This document shows positions 44,028 to 55,270 of a stretch of 64,000 bases of DNA, in pieces. The notes under the pieces were generated by a model. That model ran no database searches and was not told the DNA's origin. It was given only the letters and a program-made list of their open reading frames with translations. Each line of letters starts with the position of its first letter. Position 1 is the stretch's first letter. Position numbers and translations under genes: made by a program. This DNA comes from Aplidium turbinatum (Eukaryota > Chordata > Ascidiacea > Aplousobranchia > Polyclinidae): positions 18,631,501 to 18,695,500 of the forward strand of contig OU964932.1 of assembly GCA_918807975.1 (NCBI GenBank). The letters are read 5' to 3'.

Positions 44028-44732
44028 CAGTGTTTCTCAACCTTTTTTGGCCCAACGCCCCCTTCATGAACTGGAAAAATTTTACCGCTCCCCAACAATA
44101 ACGATTAATTACGAAAACCGAATATAAAACAATAAATACTATTTATACCACAAAAAGTGCTCAATGCCAAGCGAAAAGCCAAGCAGAGCGAATTACATCA
44201 AATATAGGCTATTACCAGTCTCTGAAAACCTTACAGCCTGTTTTACCCTGAAAGGTGGATCATAAGAAGGTCCTTAATCAAATAGAATTCTATTTCTATT
44301 AGAATATAAAGACTTTCTGATGATCCCACTGTTAGGGTGAAACAGGCTGTAAGGGTTTTAGAAACTAGTAACTATATTTGATGAAAAACAAATATATATT
44401 TGCGAGCATGAAAATAGTATAGGCCTACTGGTAGTCAGTGTGACCCTTGAGTTTGGTGAGAAAGTACCAGTTTCTTCACATCCGGTGTAAAGCCAGTGAG
44501 AAACTTTCGAAGATCACCTCTTATGGATATGTCAAGTGGGTTTCGCTGTTTGGTATGTAGCAGAACAACACAGCATCCCTTTTCCACCAGGTATGCGGTA
44601 GGAAATGCTACCACGAAGATACGAGCTCTTTAACGAAATCGTTACGCTGGGCGGTAGATGGGGTTAAAGAATGCCACCTAATAATCAAAACGCCCCCCTG
44701 GGGGGCGGTACCGCCCCCGTTGAGAACCACTG
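44028..44732. mobile_element. hAT-type MITE
   Basis: Ends CAGTGTTTCTCAAC and GTTGAGAACCACTG are inverted repeats, with a perfect 8-bp duplication ATCTAGCT (44020-44027, 44733-44740). 705 bp, non-coding; it contains an inverted pair around TACAGCCTGTTTTACCCTG (near 44232) and CACTGTTAGGGTGAAACAGG (near 44328). Confidence 0.93.
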
Positions 44733-44740
44733 ATCTAGCT

Positions 44741-45228
44741 GCTGGCTAATCGAAATCCAATTTAGCTGTTTTATGATTAAACAGACTGGATCGTGTGAAA
44801 ATAGATTCGTTTGTATTATACAAGACATGTAACCAAATCGTTCGTATCAAGCGTTGTTGTGGGTTTGACTCCTGTAAGAAGATATTTTTCACTAACTTAA
44901 ACGCAATCAGCCCGCACTACGTACTGTACAGAAAGAAGAACAGACATGCGTTGACATGTGGTATTTAAATCGTGATATTCTATATGCCTAGAACCAAGAG
45001 ATCTGCAGTTTAAATCAGCAACATTGCATGAGTTAATATTTTGTGAGATTGAGCTTTTTATGTTGGGCAAGAAATATAAATAACGTTAATAAACCTTTAT
45101 GATCTTCAAGTACGCTTAAGATGTGTTTAGGACATGTATTGTAATAACAATTATGGCAGTACTTCGAGGAGAAGATGAAAAATAGTTAAAATCACGTCAT
45201 TAACAAGCTCTCATATGTGATGTAATGT
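44741..45228. other. Unassigned DNA
   Basis: AT-rich; nothing recognised. Confidence 0.4.
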
Positions 45229-45236
45229 ATCATATG

Positions 45237-46893
45237 CAGAGGTGGGCAGTAGCGCGCTACTTTTTTGGTAAAAGTAGCGGTAGTGGCGTTACATTTTAGT
45301 TGGAGTAGCGGATGCAGTAGCGGCGCTACTTTGTTTTCCAAAGTAGCGGTAGCGGGAAAGGTGCTACTTTTTTTCAGTCGCACTCCCGCTACCCGCTACT
45401 TTTTAATTTAAAGTGAAAAAAATACTCGTTTTTTTGGTAACACTGGCGTGGTCAAGCAGTTATATTATATAGCCTATATTCCTATATGATCGGTTTGGTT
45501 GCAAAGTTTCGGTCTTTTGGGAATCTCGTTTTCTGGTGCGATCCTGCGATCAAGGTATGTAATCGATAATGTTCATTTTAATTTTAATAATAGCCGAAGT
45601 AAAGTTGTATATGGTTTATAGAATACAGACTACATGCAGTGAGCATTGCCTCATCAGTCATCACCTATGCTAAGATGTCCAAAAATAAGGTTTTATGATA
45701 TTCGTTAACGTAAAACTGTTGACAAATGGTTAGCTAAGATATTTGTTGCCATGGCCACCTGGAGATGCGGCCTGCTGACTTGTCACATTTTGCAGATTTT
45801 GATTACAGCTACTGCTAGTGTTTGACTGACATTTTTTGAGATGTTTTTACTTTTTGCGATTTCCTAATGACATAAAACTTTTTTGTTGCCTTGGGGAAGC
45901 AGTAACAAATGAGAAAAAGTAAGTTGAAAAACACAAAATCAGACTGTTATTGAAAATTAACAGTCTGACTAAAATCTTCGAAATCAAATTTTCTTTGTTT
46001 TTCAACATGTGAGATTGTTAAAACCTATTGTGTCATCTGGGGAAAAGAATAAAGAAAGCGTAAAAATCTAATTTTTATAAAAATTTATTTAAACGTTCGC
46101 CCAAAGTTAGAAAAACCTGGAAATTTCTGCAAAATGTGACAAATCAGGCCGTATCTTTAGGTGGCCATGTTGTTGCTAATAAAATTTTCTTACACGATGG
46201 GTTTTGTTAAAAGATATCATTACTGTACAGGGCAATCGGCGCAAATATTTGTTGTGGGAGACATCAAGCCAGGTTAATACCGAGAAGAGTGACACCAATA
46301 CCAGTCACGACTCCGAGGATAAATTTTTTAGTGTGTTGGCACCATCCTGTGAAACGTCGGTGCAAAAGGAAACAGCAATTGTGGACGCATTTTTTTCGGA
46401 CAGGTGCAAGTCATTGAGCTTTTCGAATACCGAGTTAAAACATCTGTTCATTAAATACAACACCCCCATTCCTTCCAGTGCTGCGGTGGAGAGACTTTTC
46501 TCTATTGGAAAAGATGTGCTTAAGCGAAAGCGGGCAGGACTTAGTGACTCTCATTTTGAAATGCTCGTGTTTTTGAAAGATGCGTAACAATAAATTTTCC
46601 TTCGAATGTGTTTTCTATAACGACGTTAAAATGACAGTGCAAGCGAATGATAACATTCGCTTTCTAGGTCATTTTTGCGTCACTAGGGACTTGAAGAGTG
46701 TTTCCTTGTGTCATTTTAGACAAAAGTAAGGGGAAAATTAGCGGTAGCGCGCGCTACTTTGGTCCGAGTAGCGATAGAGGGTAGCGCGCTACTTTTGTAA
46801 ATTGGTAGCGGGTATGGGTAGCGCGCGCTATTTTGGTCCAAGTAGCTGTAGCGGGTAGCGCGTTACTTTAAAAGTAGCGGGTGCCCACCTCTG
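45237..46893 (+). mobile_element. hAT element with AGTAGCG subterminal repeats (copy 2)
   Basis: Ends CAGAGGTGGGCAGTAGC and TGCCCACCTCTG, with a perfect 8-bp duplication ATCATATG (45229-45236, 46894-46901). Same family as 42289-43455, but retaining a different internal segment (45500-46200) and longer AGTAGCG repeats on the right. Confidence 0.93.
46204..46587 (+). CDS. hAT transposase, dimerisation-domain fragment (open frame)
   Basis: About 120 codons with an undamaged hAT C-terminal dimerisation domain: NTPIPSSAAVERLFSIGKDV followed by KRKRAGLSDSHFEMLVFLK. This region holds transposase subunits together. Upstream core sequence has been deleted, so no start codon is credible and it cannot be a working enzyme. 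It is 90% or more identical to the broken version at 42930-43238. Confidence 0.8.
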   Translation: MLKDIITVQGNRRKYLLWETSSQVNTEKSDTNTSHDSEDKFFSVLAPSCETSVQKETAIVDAFFSDRCKSLSFSNTELKHLFIKYNTPIPSSAAVERLFSIGKDVLKRKRAGLSDSHFEMLVFLKDA

Positions 46894-46901
46894 ATCATAT
46901 G

Positions 46902-47316
46902 TAATGTAATTGGAATGAAAGAAATTAAGGCAAGACAATTATGAACGCCTACGAGATAAAGACGATTACCCAATTAAAACATTCAATGCACTGCACACCA
47001 TCATGAAACAGAAGCGATGACACAAAGGTATCCTGTAACGTTAAATAACCGCAAACAGAGGTTGTTTCTCTATTCAAGCGTTAAAAAAATATAATGAAGT
47101 ATTCCTGTCGAACCATTTCCCACCACGCAATATAGGCTCATCAAGCCGAAATTTTTGGAAAATCATTTCCCATCACGCGATATAGGCTCATCATGCCATA
47201 TTGGCCTACCACTCAATATTGGCTCTTGCTACCGTCACTACCTTGCGTCACTATATTTACAACTTGGCTACCATCATTACTTAGCGTCACTACACTTAAG
47301 GGTTGGATCATACTTT
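46902..47316. other. Unassigned DNA with short internal repeat
   Basis: A CCATTTCCCACCACGCAATA-like motif occurs twice (about 47116 and 47164), each followed by TATAGGCTCATCA. No gene seen. Confidence 0.4.
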
Positions 47317-48244
47317 TCACACTGCTGATGTACTAGCACCCCAGGATGTTCCAGCTAAGCATCTCAGCAAGTTGTTGCGTGCTGATAGCTTAGCAAGGAG
47401 GGCTTCAGCATGGTGTTTGTAGGTTAATTGTTGGCCGAGCTTCACTCCTAGGTAGGTGGGACATAGGTTGTGTGGGAGTGGGTTTCCGTTGAGAGGGACT
47501 GACAATTGACGTGTTGATTCCATGTTGCAAAGGAGAAAAGGTGTGACAGTCGTCTTTGCCAGGCTCAGTTCCAGCATTCACAGCTTCAGGTAATCTGCGA
47601 TTTGAACCATGTAATCTGTAAATGCTTCCTCTACCGCATGTCAGTACTTATTAGAACGGAGTAGTGCCAAATCAGTCTCTGGCATGTCACTAGTGTAGGT
47701 GTTAAATAGTAGATGTGATAAGCATGATCCTTGCGGAACACCGTTTCTCAGGCGGCGGGGCCGGCTGCACTGCCCGTCACTCGTCTTCAGCAAAAAGTCC
47801 GATTTGCCAGAATGTTTGCGAGAAATCGTACTAGCCTATACCTTTAGTTTGGGATCATGCGAAGGAGCTTTAGGGTTAGCCCTTGGTGCCACACAGTGTC
47901 ATAGGTAGCAGTGAGGTCCACCAAGATTACTCCTGCTTTGTTGCCCTACTCGAAACTTTTCTCCATATTCTCGGTCTGCTTGACTGCTTGATGAGTCGTG
48001 CAGCGTCCGTGCCGAAATCCAGGTTGTTCTTTTGGTATAGCTGAAGATCAATAACTGGCTCGAGTCTAGTTAGCAGGTGCCGTTCCAGGATCTTATATGT
48101 GACGCAGAGTAGTGATATGTGGCGATACTTGTTGGGATTATCAGCTGGCTTATTTGATTTAAGTAGTGCTACTACAGTTGCTTTTCGCCTGGTTTTAGGT
48201 ATATGGCCTGGAAGGTCAGGCAAGCAGAATAGAAGCAATACCGT
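47317..48244 (-). pseudogene. LINE reverse transcriptase fragment, decayed
   Basis: Minus-strand frames give IPKTRRKATVVALLKSNKPA, YRHISLLCVTYKILERHLLT, a DLTA.YDTVWHQG-like block near 47900 and PTYLGVKLGQQLTYKHH, the order of RT blocks in I/Jockey-like LINEs. Several frameshifts and stops interrupt it. Its 5' truncation point abuts the promoter of F copy P7. Confidence 0.75.
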
Positions 48245-48433
48245 ATGTGGAGTATAAATACTCCGTGCTGTTTGCAGCCTCACACAGTTAGCAGAACCAG
48301 CTCAGTGTCCACGGTGTTGTCGACTTCAGCTCCTATTGCAATTTTTAGATTTCAACGATAAGTTATAGCCTACTGTATAAAGTTACAGCTTATTTCTAAA
48401 TACTGTATAGCATCGAAGTACATTGACTGTGAA
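48245..48433 (+). promoter_or_regulatory. Proximal promoter and 5'UTR of F copy P7
   Basis: TATAAATACTCCGTGCTG near 48265 aligns with the TATA-to-start region of P1 and P2 (TATATATACTCTGTGCTG in P2), followed by the same CAGCCTCACAC and AACCAGCTCA words. The kappaB site is missing because a LINE fragment replaces sequence upstream of 48245. Confidence 0.5.
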
Positions 48434-48784
48434 ATGGGGCAGCGTCAAAATTGTCATTGTTTTGGAGCACAGCTGTCAAAAAATCGTAAAAGCATCGGGA
48501 AAGGAAATACTGAAATGTATTCACTGAATGGAAGTTTTAAACATGACGTGCTGTGGAAAGCATCCATCTGCCCTTCAACTGATCCTAGCGTTATGGGATA
48601 CATTACAGTAATAAAATATACGGGAGCACGTTTTTCAATCCTTGTGAAAGGAAGCGGAAAGCGCAATCAAAGGAAACTTCTTAAAAGTCGCAGTTACTAC
48701 CCATTTCCTGGACACCTAAAGCGTGTGCCTTTGCAAAACGTTGCATTTAACGTAAAAGGTTATGATTTTCCCTCACGGTGAAAC
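48434..48784 (+). pseudogene. Family F copy P7 (truncated)
   Basis: ATG 48434 begins an F protein (CFGAQLSKNRKSIGKGNTEM, then FKHDVLWKASICPSTD). Past about 48590 the frame drifts from the family until RSYYPFPGHLKRVPLQNVAF, indicating small indels. The gene then stops at 48784, where a MITE with a 31-bp repeat begins. It lacks the TTAG duplication of P1 and P2, so it separated before or independently of that lesion. Confidence 0.75.
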
Positions 48785-49257
48785 AACAGACAGCCCATGG
48801 CCTGCCCATGAAAAATGTGGGTAGCCCATGGTCTGCCCATAAAAAATGTGGGCAGCCCATGGTCTGCCCATAAAAAATGTGGGCAGCCCATGGCCTGCCC
48901 ATGAAAAATGTGGGTAGCCCATGATCTGCCCATAAAAAATGTGGGCTGCCCATGTTCTGCCCATAAAAAATGTGGGCAGCCCATGGTCTGCCCATAAACA
49001 AAGTGGGAAGCCCATCAATATTTCATGCTTAGCCTATGATCAATAATTTTATGTGGCTAAATTTCTTAAAATGCATTTATATGATCACGTATTTGAAGAT
49101 TGGAAGTTTTATATTCCACCTTGTCATTTAGAAACACATTCTGCAAGAAAGCCCATATTGGGCGCATATGGCAAAAACAAAAAAACCCACATAAAACCCA
49201 CATGCCCACAAGCCCATTAAAATAGTATATGGGGCCCATATGGGCTTGCTGTCTGGG
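48785..49257. mobile_element. GCCCAT-rich MITE with 31-bp tandem array
   Basis: Ends ACAGACAGCCCATGG and the inverted CCATATGGGCTTGCTGTCTG suggest terminal inverted repeats. Positions 48792-49013 hold seven copies of a 31-bp unit (AGCCCATGGTCTGCCCATAA...). No target duplication confirmed. It truncates F copy P7 on one side and abuts the Penelope-like element on the other. Confidence 0.65.
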
Positions 49258-49305
49258 ATATTACATATTTACAAATAATTCAACATTTAAACGGTTTCGG
49301 CTTAA

Positions 49306-52304
49306 CTTAACCGTATTAAGAATGGGCTCTGAAGGGATTCCCTGAGTTGGGGGGGGCATAAAATGCCCACGGTTTTTGAACGTTTATTACGCCTTTGATA
49401 TGCATGCTGTCAGTTAGATATTTTACCAAGTGAAAGAAAATTTATCTGACTTTCCAAAAAATTCAAACTTGTCTTTGAATCATGTGTATATCTATAGCTA
49501 TAATAGATTTATTAGACAGGCATCAAATCGCCAAAGTTAGATGTAAATTATAATAAAGAAACAAGGCTTTATCTTGCTCGGCTTGAAATAATGACGTCAC
49601 GGTATTCCCACGGTAATAACACTTTGCGTTATGTCTCTCAAACTAACAACCGTAACTGCTCATCAACTGCCGAGAAACTATTTATTCTGTAATCATCCAG
49701 CCGGCAAAAGTGCGACATTATTATATCGACTCAACGTTTGACCACAGTGCTTAGACGTAAAAATTGTTTATTTGACTTCAGTTTGTTTGAAAAGATGCGA
49801 AAATCGGAAACAAGTGTTGCTTGAGATGTAGGCAGATTTGGCTACAAGCCGCAAAAAATATATTCTTACACAGCTAACCATTCCACTCCTTTTGCGTTGA
49901 TTCAACGTCTTTAGTCGTTGAATCGACGTAAAAATAACCGATTTGCCAGTGGAGAACAAGCACATGGAAACGATTTTATTTCTGTTTGTTTCAATCGCAG
50001 CAACGTTTTTACGTCGTTTGACGTTGGATCTGCGTGACAATGGTGTAACTTCATCATTGCTGTTGTTTTCCGACAAAGAAAAATAAATTGAATTGAATTG
50101 AACTATCAAATGCAAATGAAATCAAAATACGTTGATTCTATTCAATACCGTATTACAGCGAGCGAGTTATATCGCTTGAACATCTGCGTTACATCAAAAT
50201 CATTGAACAATAACCACGGTTTGTTTTGTAGTTGCATGATACAAGCTAATAGAGTCGGTTTACAATGTTCTTCTCCCCGTACTGTTACCTTGCCGCGGTG
50301 GGGAGGCTTGAGTACCTCAAGGATCCTGTGGGCTATACCGAAGGGGGCTCGTAGCCCCTGGCAGGTTTAACCATGTCGGGCAGGTTAGAGGTGAGAGGCC
50401 AGACAAAAGACAGTACAACAGCCGGGCAGACGGAGCCCGTCAGCCTTGGACGGCAGTTTGTCTCGGGGAAGGCAAACCCTGATTCAAAAACCTCCGTTGT
50501 ATTGCGGCTATATCCAGTCCTGGGAAAGGCTACGGGAGACAACCCGGGCAGAAAATCCGGAGTGGAGTACGTGAGGCGGTCGACTGGCAAACTCTGACAT
50601 CCTTCCGGCAACTCCTGCAGCCAAACCGTCGCCGAGTGTCACGCTTTGCGTTCCCTCGGACCACGCGGAGAGGCAGAGAGGGGGTCCTGTTGTGTTTTTG
50701 GGCAGCGCAAGACCTCCATACAGACGCCCAGGCCAGCACTCTGGAGAGGCCACTCCAGTCGCCCCCATCCCTGGGTGCGAAAAACAAACCGGAGGACAGC
50801 AGTCTACGGGTTATAAGTCAAACAATGATGCGTAGCGACGCCCGCGTTGTGAAATCTTTTATTTGGCATCACAACACTCGACTAAATTAATTTTGATGGT
50901 TGTTCTCTCGCGCCAGTGTAAACCAGCTTATCCTTATGCGTGGCTTGTGTACCGTAACCTCCGTTAGCTATATACTATATGCATTTCAGAGTGAAAAACG
51001 AATAAAATCACGCTGTTACTCGATCTACACGCTGATACACAGCTCGTACAATTTGTCATATTTATGTTGATTCAACGTCTAGCAACGTAGAACTAATGCC
51101 AAACTTATCGAGTTTTCGAGCTGGGTATAAATTGCAACGGTTTGCCGATGTTTAGAACAATCCAATTAGCGAAATCAGGAATTGTTTATTTACCACGTTT
51201 CTGCAGAAACAGATGCAAAACAAAAACGTAGTGCGAAAATATAAAGTTACAGACTTTTCGCAATCTATACCCACGAGTTACGTCATTTTCCACTGATTCA
51301 ACCATGATGATATATAAATCAAAGCTAAAACAGCAATGTACTGTTCTATCACTTATCTTTTGAAACATAACAATAAGCGATGTCCACTTGTGCAATCATT
51401 GGAGGTAGCCAATTTTACGATAAATCAAACTCGTCTAACATTGATTCGATGTGAGAATCCTAATCTTGTGCAAACATTCTCTCATCGAAAACTTGTCGAT
51501 TATTAAATCGATTCAATAGCTGATGATATTGAATCGATGAAACATGGCACTTGCTGCCATCAGGCTTGTACGAGATTAGAGATATATCATTCATAGCATT
51601 ATAATTACATTACCATTCCCCAATTTGTAAAGTGATGCATTTGACTTGTATTAGACATTTAGACAACTTATCTAGTTCGAAATTCCTTCATATACATATG
51701 CGAATTCATTTTCAAAATACATTCCATCAACACATTGTTGTTTTTTTCTGTCGATATTTGCTTCATTTTGCCAATTTCACATTAGAGGGACATCTAAAGA
51801 CGAAAAACTGACAAGCAAAGCAACCAAACTTTGACGTAGGTTATTCCAAGAAGAATATATCCGTTGCGTAACATAAATGGTTTTGTTTCAGTCATAGACA
51901 GAAGTAACTGTATTCACATTATGCCAGACGTAAATCATCATGCAGTGTCTTCTTCACAACTAATCAAATTACACGCGCGATAAGCTCATTAGGCGACTCG
52001 GCTTGGCGCCTTTCAATAAACGATCGATGATCTGTCACTCTTTTTATAAAAGAAACCAACAAAGCGCGATTTGCTCTCACTCCAGGAGCAAATCAATGAA
52101 ATATTTCAAGGTGCATGCTAAAAACAGTACAATATCTCCCAAACCGAATCAGGTATAGCCACGAAACTTTAAATACGTTTAGCCAAGTAATATTTAGGAA
52201 AAGTCAAGAAACTTTAGCTTATTAGCACGTATGCCCATTTAAATACAATCGTTTGAAATTGGCGTGGGCACATTATGCCCAACCCCAGTCTTAATACGGT
52301 TAAG
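49306..52304. mobile_element. ~3.0 kb TTAA-flanked DNA element, non-autonomous
   Basis: Inverted ends CTTAACCGTATTAAGA and TCTTAATACGGTTAAG continue with inverted TGGG and GCCCACG blocks for ~60 bp. It is inserted at a TTAA in the terminal region of the Penelope-like element. TTAA targets are used by piggyBac and Kolobok types. No transposase is seen. Inside are a GC-rich LINE-like head (50261-50815), TTGATTCAACGTC motifs and unassigned AT-rich DNA. Confidence 0.75.
50261..50815 (+). repeat. GC-rich block, possible 5' head of a LINE or SINE
   Basis: Sharply GC-rich against AT-rich surroundings. It starts with hairpin-forming words (CTTGAGTACCTCAAG, GGGGGCTCGTAGCCCC), then AACCATG opening a 74-codon frame at 50373 with no recognised domain, then further GC-rich sequence ending near 50815. 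This looks like the structured 5' leader of a non-LTR element found without its body. Assignment is tentative. Confidence 0.35.
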
Positions 52305-52489
52305 CCCTCATCAGGAATCTGCAAATATTTATAAACTACAATAAATTTCACTTCTTGACAGTAACTACTGTAACTAACTAACTAAACAACTAACTAAAAG
52401 CATCGAGAAACACGCAACGATTAAAAGCAATAGAGTGGAAAACCTATACAGACAGACGAAAAGCAAATTACATTAAGAAAAAGCAACTG

Positions 52490-53196
52490 CATGACTAAGT
52501 TACAAATGAATCTGCACCATGGGGAACGTGATACACTAGTAAATGTTGAGCAGAATGGAGGCGCCTCCCGCAAATAATTGTTTGTTTCAATTTGGGTTGT
52601 AGCGTTTGATTAACTTCCTGAATTTTTGTGTCAAATTGGGATTTGCCTTTGCGTAAAATTTTAAATGAGTCAGTAGAGAATTTTTGATCTGTGCAAAAAG
52701 AACAATCCATGATATGGTCTTTGATGGCACTTTTCTTTAAGTCTCTAAAGTTCAGATGCTCCGTACTTTCGTGGTCAAATGTCTGGTGGACATACCGATG
52801 TACGTCAATGCCGAATCACACGGACATGTAAAACTGTATACGACATTTAAGCAGAGAGACGAAGGCGTCTGGGACTTTAGTTGAAAATACGAACTAATTT
52901 TAAATGTTTTATAAATAGGAAAAACGTCCACATCAAATTTATTTTTCATAAACTGTCCGATTTTACGAGCAAACGTTTTGGATTCTTTTCCCACAAACGG
53001 AATGGACAAGCAATGCTTCACGTTTAACTCATTTTCAGCCTTTTCTTTTTGGTTGGAATTCTCAGAGATAAAGCGATTTAACATTTTTTTCAAAGTACAA
53101 TTTTGGATAACCATTATTATGGAACATTTGTTTTAATTTCTCTGTTTCAATATTAAAAAGAGCATCATTGCAGCAAATCATTTTAGCCCGAGCTAA
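52490..53196 (-). pseudogene. Penelope-like GIY-YIG endonuclease region
   Basis: Carries the linker CLSIPFVGKESKTFARKIG and the endonuclease block VVYSFTCPCDSALTYIGMS, the GIY-YIG-type core of Penelope-like proteins, then a Cys/His-containing tail (MDCSFCTDQKFSTDSFKIL). Belongs with the RT region beyond the nested transposon. Broken copy. Confidence 0.75.
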
Positions 53197-55270
53197 TTAC
53201 ACTGGTCTACACAAAATTTCAGGTTTGGGTTTTGACAACCTATTTTAGCTAATTTTGGGGCGCTGAATCCGAAAATGAACTCAGATTTTCTCTATCACAT
53301 CACGTTTTTGAGATATGAAATATCCCTAGTTTTTGAAAAAAATCAATTTTTGCCCCCCCTCTGTTGTCAAAACAAGGAATTCTGATGCAATAAACACTGT
53401 TTTACCTGCAATAATCTAGCTTTAATGAACAAACAAGCATTCTATATTATATTCACACAAATTTGCGTTGTCTTTATTAAAATTTCATGCCTTGGAATAA
53501 AAAATAGGCATGCAAAAGAGCAACCATAATAACATCAAACGCTACATTATGCTGACGAACATGTCGATAGGACAGTGACAAGGTATTTTCTGAATTATAG
53601 CCTACAGTTCACACAATATGCACATAGACATTCCAATGGAGTGCAGAAATTCTGAAGACACACACAGAAATAGCAAAGTGCCAAAATAAAGATTGACTCA
53701 AAGGGACTTGTGCAGGGCGAGTTCAGAAACAGTCAAAAAAAGAGCTTTCATAAATATGAACTCTTCACTTATAAGCTTAAAAAGGCTCTTTTGAGGGACT
53801 TTCTTTTATGAGCAGCATCTGGAATTTCTCTTTTAAAACTACAACAATAGTCGGCCATCATGACAATCCCACCGACCTTGATAACGTTCCTGCATAATTT
53901 TAATATCCTGGTGGAAACGTTCACCCTGTTCTTCACTAACTTTCTCAAGGTTTTCTGGAAACTCATCCGCATGGCTTTTCAAAGAGTGAACTTTGATGCT
54001 CATCCTGCATCTCAAATCTTCAAAACTAAGCAGTAGCTCCCTTAAAAGATCTTTATAATTTTCTGCTTTTCTGTTTCCCAAAAAATTTCTCACAACAGCA
54101 CCGAAAGCATTCCAAGCTCTAGCCTCGAATGGCAACATTGATTTTACAAAATTTTCATCCTTTAACAATTGCCTGATTTGTGGTCCATTGAAAATCCCAG
54201 CTCTTTTTTTCTCTTCACTGAGACCAGGAAAAGCATAACATATATACTTAAAACACTCTCCTTCATGATCCAAAGCTTTTACATATTGTTTCATGAGACC
54301 AAATTTGATGTGAAGAGGAGGCAAGAGGATCTTTTTGATATCAACTAACTGATCACGTATGATATTTTTGTTTCTAGGTGTCAAGGTGAGCCTTGGAGGC
54401 CACTCTTCTTTGTTCCAGTGCTGATCCTTGGCCCTGCTGTCCCAGTAGCATAGGAAACATGGGTATTTGGTGTAGCCACTTTGTTGCCCCAGCAAAAAGT
54501 TCACCATTTTTAAATCTACACAGATGAGCCAACCATGCTCATGGTACTTTAACTTTTCAAGAAAGGTTTTGATTTCCTGATACTCTTCTTTCATTGTCAC
54601 CGAATGTCCTATCGGAATAGAACCGTACACGTTACCATTGTGAAGTAGAACACACTTCAAACTTCGTTTGGAGCTATCAATGAAAAGTCTCCATTCGTCT
54701 GCATCATACTGTGGTAATCCCATTTCTAGAAGAAGCCCTTCTATATTGTTGCAATAAACGAAATTGGGCCCCTTGTTTAAAAAGTTGGCTCTTTTTTGGC
54801 CTTTTTAGAACGTGCAGTTGGCTCCTTGCCAAATTTACATCTGGTAACCCTGCTGCACAGAGATAGCAGCTGACCCACAGATAACGCCTGAGAAGCCAAG
54901 ACAGGGAGTTCAAGCCAGCATGGAAAAACTCAAAGCTACCAATCTCCACTATGTCCTATTACGATTATTATCATAACAGGAATTTTTTTTATTTTAAAGG
55001 AAATCTGAACCAATTTATGAATTTAGTGTAAAAATATCTCTATGTTTGAAAGTTTATAGCTGTCAGAAAATAATTATATTTGACATTTTACTGCACTAAA
55101 AAGGGTAAAAATTGGTCAATTTCATTAATAATGGCAACGATAGAAAGAAAACTTGATGTGATAGAGAAAATCTGAGTTCATTTTCGGATTCAGCGCCCCA
55201 AAGTTAGCCAAAAGCAGTTGTCAAAACCCAAACCTGAAAAAAAAAGTTGAAATTTGTAGACCAGTGTTAT
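53197..55270 (-). mobile_element. DNA transposon with ~110-bp TIRs, nested in the Penelope-like element
   Basis: Outer ends ACACTGGTCTACA and TGTAGACCAGTGT with inner inverted blocks GGTTTGGGTTTTGACAAC and GGGGCGCTGAATCCGAAAAT. It splits the Penelope-like element between its RT and endonuclease parts. It encodes one protein on the minus strand. Superfamily not named here; the target duplication is too short to define. Confidence 0.8.
53839..54835 (-). CDS. Transposon-encoded protein of a widespread invertebrate family
   Basis: Open from at least 54723 (MGLPQYDADEWRLFIDSSKR) with in-frame codons continuing upstream (NFVYCNNIEGLLLE). Conserved blocks: SIPIGHSVTMKEEY, GYTKYPCFLCYWDSRAKDQH (CxxC zinc motif), LLPPLHIKFGLMKQYVKAL, GIFNGPQIRQL, VRNFLGNRKAENY and GERFHQDIKIMQERYQG. 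The pattern is that of a multicopy protein known from insects, cnidarians and others, likely a DDE-type transposase or its derivative. The frame shifts near 53860, after which MADYCCSFKREIPDAAHKRK continues in the next frame. Otherwise nearly whole, so a fairly young copy. Confidence 0.7.

Noticed and set aside
48747-49018. Open frames with repeated MGRPWAAHIF-like words
   Set aside because: Translation of the 31-bp array; not a gene.
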